From CAYGVT01 sp964353355 (GTDB lineage Archaea > Thermoplasmatota > DTKX01 > GCA-020343715), in assembly GCA_964353355.1 (NCBI GenBank), contig CAYGVT010000115.1, positions 1-9,385 on the forward strand: a DNA stretch of 9,385 bases, written 5' to 3'. The position numbers and the translations under genes are program-made. Below are positions 6,901 through 9,385 of this stretch, one piece after another (position 1 is the stretch's first letter; every line of letters starts with the position of its first letter). The notes under the pieces were generated by a model. The model saw nothing but the letters and a program-made list of their open reading frames with translations, was not told where the DNA came from and ran no database searches.

Positions 6901-8359
6901 TTCCAGGCCTTCTGCTGACGCTGGCTCCGACCAGAAGGTTGACGAGGGGACGGTGGTAACGCTCGATGGCAGCGGGAGCATCGACAATATCGAAATAGTG
7001 AACTGGACCTGGACATTCTTGTACGGCTCGACTGGCTTTCCATACGGTGATGGCCAAATTACCCTCTATGGCGAGTCGTCCCAATTCCTATTCAATGCAC
7101 CTGGCATATATACTGTCGAGTTAACCGTGAGAGATGCCGCAGGCAACTCGGATTCGGACAACCTAATCGTTACTGTCATCGATATACGGCCGCCATATGT
7201 GGACGCGGGTCCAGACAAGATTGTCGATGAAGGGGCGCTGGTTGAGTTCAATGAGAGTAAATGCTCAGATACCGGGGGAATCGCGGACTACACCTGGACC
7301 TTCGTGATAGGGAACAGGGAGTTGGTCATCTCCGAGCAATGGCCGACTTTCATCTTCGACATGCCGGGGAGATACATCGTCAGCCTCAAGGTGACTGACC
7401 GCGCTGGCCATTGGAGCACCGACACTGTGAACGTCACCGTCAACGACGTCACCCTGCCGGTGGCGAACGCGGGCCCTGACCAGACCGTCGACGAAGGGGC
7501 CTTGATCACCCTGGACGGCAGTGGCAGCTCGGACAACGTGGGGATAGTGAACTACACTTGGTCCATCATCTATGAAGAAGAGACCGTTGAGCTGTACGGT
7601 GCCTCGGTCTCCTTCACTTCCACCGTGCCGAACGTCTACCTCGTCGTGCTCCGCGTGTCGGACGCGGCGGGCCACACGGGCGAGGACGCCATGACGCTGA
7701 CCGTCAGGGACGTCACCGCGCCGATGGCGGACGCCGGGCAGGACCGCACGGTCCCCGTCGGGAGCCCCGTCTCCTTGAACGGGTCGACCTCCGTGGACAA
7801 TGTCGGGATAATGAGTCATACCTGGACCTTCACCTACGACAGGCAGCCACGCGTCCTCGAGGGTGCTGTTGTCCAGTTCACCTTCGAGGTCGGCGGTGTT
7901 TACGAGATTGTCCTGAATGTCACCGATGGGTCCGGCAACCGTGGGACCGACACGGTCGTCATCACGGTTGTGGACACCGGGAGGGTCTATGGTACCGTCC
8001 TCGACGAGGAGGGGAGCCCTGTGGGGGGCGCCACTGTTGAGGTGACCGCATCCAATGGCAGGAGCTATACAACGACAACTACGGTCAACGGTTCGTTCGC
8101 CCTAGTCATCTACCATGGGCTCTTCATATATAACATATCGAAAGAGGGATACACGACATTGTCCGGGAGCGCCTCTGTGGGTACGATGAATGTGACCGAG
8201 CTAGATCTCTCGGATCAGCCTATGGTGAGGGAGAACGAGGATGGCCCGTCCGACAATTCAATGTTGGTACCGGTGGTTGCTGTCTGCCTTGTGATAGTAG
8301 GGCTCGTCCTGCTCGTCCTGATGAGCAGAGGAAAAGGAAGACCTGAGGGGACGACGTAG
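3959..8359 (+). CDS. Giant surface protein with GLUG repeats and PKD domains
   Basis: A 1466-aa predicted cell-surface protein. Layout: Sec-type signal segment (ISVYVVGIVVISILSGM, about 7-23); GLUG module 1 (about 44-475), opening with a DPYVIEDVWDLQNM-like start, ADIDAS and NLDGRDHNIS, then twelve repeats of 26-30 residues bearing GG(L/I)xG; a linker; and GLUG module 2 (about 514-893) with its own ADIDLS and FDGTGHKIS opening, about nine more repeats and a FWDVESSGMST cap. Next are five PKD-like domains of about 88-95 residues (starting near 895, 983, 1077, 1165 and 1254) with DGSxSxDN and YTWTF motifs, a carboxypeptidase-regulatory-like domain (about 1341-1413), and a C-terminal membrane helix (LVPVVAVCLVIVGLVLLVL) followed by a short basic tail. 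GLUG repeats are expected to form a beta-solenoid and PKD domains to act as spacers, so adhesion or envelope display is likely. Several NxS/T sites would allow glycosylation. AAGGAG precedes ATG 3959. No enzymatic domain is seen. Confidence 0.9.
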   Translation: MRSRNAISVYVVGIVVISILSGMQTMYAEGKDGFFGGGDGTTGDPYVIEDVWDLQNMIDDLDAHYVLAGDIDASVTAGWNSGAGFTPVGSSVTGFTGNLDGRDHNISKLFIGRRGTSEVGLIGYLGVGGKVTDIRLERSDVTGRNDVGGLVGHCQQGTVSGSYYDGKSTGLGMYVGGLVGINEEGDVLDSYSTGSVSGSSFYVGGLVGASTGTVARCNSTAKVIGGGYMNGGLIGYNVGIVEDSRATGVVIGQHFTGGLIGDNRGTVSNSHAMGDVDATVDVGGLVGQNHRGTVKSSSSSGNVTGETRIGGLIGVNYIATVFSSNATGDVTGTEDVGGLVGRSDDVVYGSCATGHVTGTENVGGLVGFNSGEVSISLAKGRVSGGSSVGGLAGRNAGLVTRSGAEGDVYGTGDCVGGLVGADNSGEINGSHSSGNVTGHGYVGGLVGDAGFDGGFYCSLVNSHYDVDSVMINGGHYITLGGLFHSQYSDWASNGYRLDIADYSLSLIPSMGAYEIGTIQGLRDLLGFASIEDISFCLSADIDLSTAPGLWIPHLKASFDGTGHKISNLRLDLPFAAYVGLFGVNEGGTVDDVGVFDIDVRGRVFVGGLVGINLGRVNHSFVTGSVTGELDSVGGLVGRNGKYIVSDSHVNVNVRGSGDHVGGLIGVNAWGDVRVSHATGTVTGLKDVGGLVGISWGDISGSSAGTMVSGSSGVGGLVGTNEYGGAISSSFAIGDVTGTGNYIGGLVGNNYFSISRSYATGTVKGTVAVGGLAGQVKKGEVNESYSTGNVSGTRHVGGLVGYSSGSVLTDSYAIGNATGIENVGGILGYDGGSTIVTGCFWDVESSGMSTSVGGLGMTTVQMKSRDTFIDAGWDLTTTWFIVEDITYPLLRWQDKEPPRANAGEDQTVGEGTMVTFDGSASADDHWISNFTWTFHDGNPVTLYGISPSYIFDCPGIYFVELNVTDVLGNWDTDDMIVTVIDVSRPSADAGSDQKVDEGTVVTLDGSGSIDNIEIVNWTWTFLYGSTGFPYGDGQITLYGESSQFLFNAPGIYTVELTVRDAAGNSDSDNLIVTVIDIRPPYVDAGPDKIVDEGALVEFNESKCSDTGGIADYTWTFVIGNRELVISEQWPTFIFDMPGRYIVSLKVTDRAGHWSTDTVNVTVNDVTLPVANAGPDQTVDEGALITLDGSGSSDNVGIVNYTWSIIYEEETVELYGASVSFTSTVPNVYLVVLRVSDAAGHTGEDAMTLTVRDVTAPMADAGQDRTVPVGSPVSLNGSTSVDNVGIMSHTWTFTYDRQPRVLEGAVVQFTFEVGGVYEIVLNVTDGSGNRGTDTVVITVVDTGRVYGTVLDEEGSPVGGATVEVTASNGRSYTTTTTVNGSFALVIYHGLFIYNISKEGYTTLSGSASVGTMNVTELDLSDQPMVRENEDGPSDNSMLVPVVAVCLVIVGLVLLVLMSRGKGRPEGTT

Positions 8360-8398
8360 GTTGAATGGTGATAAGGACCGGATGAGCACATCTCTCCC

Positions 8399-8441
8399 GA
8401 CGACGCTCGCGCGGACGGCGCGCACACGCGCGCCGTCCTTG
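8399..8441. repeat. Palindromic repeat, left copy
   Basis: A 43-nt element: GACGACGCTCGCGC followed by a perfect 11-bp stem (8413-8423 GGACGGCGCGC, 8428-8438) with an ACAC loop, then TTG. A near copy lies at 8723-8765; the two bracket the IS110 fragment. It starts 39 nt past the stop of the surface-protein gene. There is no T-tract, so it is not a typical archaeal terminator. Confidence 0.85.
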
Positions 8442-8490
8442 ATGACATGTTAAAGCCACGCCCGTCCCGATAGAGGAGCGAGGCGAGGAC

Positions 8491-8710
8491 ATGCACAACA
8501 TCGGGATAGACGCGCACAAGAAGACGTGCCAGGTCACCGTGATGAACACGGAGGGACGGATCGTCGAACGCAAGAAGATAGACACGGACGTCACGGAGCT
8601 CAAGACGTTCTTCTCGAAGTACAAGAGGAGCCGCGCCGTGGTCGAGGCCTGCCCGGTGTGGGAGGTCGTCTACGAGGCCGGCAGGAGGGCGGGCGTTAAG
8701 GAAGAGGATA
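8491..8710 (+). pseudogene. Truncated IS110-family transposase fragment
   Basis: About 70 residues of the N-terminus of an IS110-type DEDD transposase. NIGIDAHKKTCQVTVMN carries the first catalytic Asp (residue 7) in the family's GIDxHK context. RAVVEACPVWEVVYE carries the Glu (residue 52). The match ends near GVK (residue 70, position 8700); the later Asp residues and the C-terminal Tnp20-like domain are gone. Family members are usually 300-400 aa, so this is a remnant. Beyond about 8710 the frame runs on into the right palindromic repeat and the antisense of the next gene. ATG 8491 has a GGAG-type site at 8474-8477. IS110 elements lack conventional terminal inverted repeats and use a non-coding bridge RNA. 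Only about 50 nt separate the left palindrome from the start codon, so a complete bridge RNA is unlikely to be preserved. Confidence 0.78.
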
Positions 8711-8722
8711 CGCCGTCCGGAC

Positions 8723-8765
8723 GACGACGCTGGCGCGCTCGGCGCGCACACGCGCGCCGAGCTTG
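8723..8765. repeat. Palindromic repeat, right copy
   Basis: GACGACGCTGGCGC, then an 11-bp stem (8737-8747 GCTCGGCGCGC, 8752-8762) with the same ACAC loop and trailing TTG. It differs from the left copy at five positions of 43. Four of these make two paired changes (G-C to C-G, A-T to T-A), so the stem is kept perfect. It marks the right limit of the transposase fragment. Confidence 0.85.
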
Positions 8766-8853
8766 CCAAAGACAGGGTCGAGGTGACAGTGACGGTGGGA
8801 ATGCCGTCGTTTGTCATAGGCTAATGGATGAGCTGATCTCCTACGGCGGCCTC

Positions 8854-9186
8854 TCATTGGTCCATAGTATTCGGCCGTATCGTCCCGACCGCCTCTATCC
8901 CGGCGGTCACCAGGGCGCCCCGGAGCAGGTGCAGTTGGTCGAGCAGGTCGTCGAAGCCCTTGAGCTCTATCTCGACGAACTGTATCCACGTGAGGAACAT
9001 CTCGACCGCCGCCTCCGCCCCGAGCTCAAACACGGCCAGGCCGTCGGCAAGGTCGTGGAGGGGGCCGCCCCAGCCGGCGCCGAGGCGCACCAGGAACTCC
9101 CCCGGGACCGTCGGGGGGACCGGCACCGTCTCTGCTGCCTCGTTCGCTATCTCGCTCGCACTATTCGTTCCGGATATCGCGCTCAT
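8854..9186 (-). CDS. Unrecognised 110-aa family protein, copy B
   Basis: 110 residues, the same length as copy A and collinear with it over the whole protein. The core LGAGWGGPLHDLADGLAV is at 35-52, preceded by VPGEF. The second half (EAAVEMFLTWIQFVEIELKG, then LLRGALVTAGIEAVG) is more diverged but keeps the hydrophobic pattern. The N-terminal 25 residues and C-terminal 10 vary freely. ATG 9186 overlaps the TGA of the partial upstream gene, as in copy A, and AAAGGAG lies directly upstream. No membrane segment or known catalytic motif is seen. It lies downstream of the IS110 remnant and opposite to it in orientation. Conservation of the central block while the ends drift suggests purifying selection on a real protein. 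Function unknown. Confidence 0.8.
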   Translation of the reverse strand: MSAISGTNSASEIANEAAETVPVPPTVPGEFLVRLGAGWGGPLHDLADGLAVFELGAEAAVEMFLTWIQFVEIELKGFDDLLDQLHLLRGALVTAGIEAVGTIRPNTMDQ

Positions 9187-9385
9187 GCTCCTTTCTCCCT
9201 AGAGATCTCATCCCTGGCCTCGATGAGCCATATGATAGCTTGCCGCCGCAACGCCCATTCCAGCCTCCGGCTCCTCCCCGATGCCTCGAGGCAGCGCACC
9301 GCAATCCTGAGCCGCAGCCGCGGCCTTCCCGCGAGCTGCACCACCCCGAGCCCGTCGAGGACGCGCCGGGGGTGCTCGCCGTCCT
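9183..9385 (-). CDS. C-terminal part of cassette membrane-protein paralogue, cut by window edge
   Basis: The last 66 residues of a gene entering from the right, reading DGEHPRRVLDGLGVVQLAGR, then PRLRLRIAVRCLEASGRSRR, and ending EARDEISREKGA. The region resembles the C-terminus of the protein at 2902-3504 (DVGDVLGALWEGT, then GRARLCYAIALDVLGEGGRE, then WLRAARKEVIKEMSR) in helix pattern, position and several identities. It is placed identically: its TGA overlaps the ATG of a 110-aa family gene. Any membrane helices and the start are outside the window. Similarity is moderate and was read by eye; the conserved gene order is the stronger argument. Confidence 0.65.
   Translation of the reverse strand, partial: DGEHPRRVLDGLGVVQLAGRPRLRLRIAVRCLEASGRSRRLEWALRRQAIIWLIEARDEISREKGA

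Noticed and set aside
8399..8441. Left palindrome as terminator of the surface-protein gene.
   Set aside because: There is no T-tract, and the same palindrome occurs again at 8723 away from any gene end in the same orientation. A repeat is the better description.
8711..9385. Continuation of the IS110 frame to the right edge.
   Set aside because: After about 8710 the residues are Arg-rich translation of the palindrome and then antisense of the 110-aa family gene; no DEDD or Tnp20 features follow.

Overview
The window looks like archaeal chromosomal DNA. Most of it is GC-rich, TATA-like boxes sit at archaeal spacing upstream of genes, there is a 51-aa AbrB-type regulator, and it encodes a very large single-pass surface protein built of GLUG repeats and PKD domains. 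That combination suggests a euryarchaeal or Thermoplasmatota-like organism, but no rRNA or core marker is present, so this is inference. About half the window is accessory DNA: introns, an IS110-family fragment and three copies of one unrecognised gene family.

Left part (1-1692, minus strand). A group II intron begins at 1575 (GTGTG) and runs leftward. It has a recognisable 5' ribozyme region (922-1575) and a reverse transcriptase gene starting at 921. That gene is cut one base after the YADD catalytic motif by a second, unrelated group II intron starting at 140 (GTGCG), which runs off the left edge. The outer intron itself sits in a decayed fragment (1576-1692) of a small gene whose intact relatives lie at 2573-2905 and 8854-9186. 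The layout is therefore nested: family-gene remnant, then intron 1, then intron 2.

Middle (1700-3958). A moderate-GC gene (1792-2496, +) encodes a basic, probably disordered N-terminus followed by a PD-(D/E)XK nuclease-like domain. It converges on a minus-strand operon of three genes: an AbrB-like regulator (3456-3611), a two-helix membrane protein (2902 to about 3504) and a 110-aa protein (2573-2905). The last two are joined by an ATGA stop/start overlap. A non-coding stretch with GTACAT repeats and a very G-rich tract (3612-3958) separates this operon from the surface-protein gene.

Right part (3959-9385). The 1466-aa surface protein (3959-8359, +) has a signal peptide, two GLUG modules, five PKD-like domains, a carboxypeptidase-regulatory-like domain and a C-terminal membrane helix. 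It is followed by a truncated IS110-family transposase fragment bracketed by two near-identical 43-nt palindromic repeats, whose stems differ by paired compensatory changes. Beyond this, on the minus strand, lies a second copy of the membrane-protein/110-aa gene pair, again with an ATGA overlap, entering from the right edge. The three copies of this cassette in 9.4 kb are the strongest candidate for an undescribed system. Its function cannot be read from the sequence.
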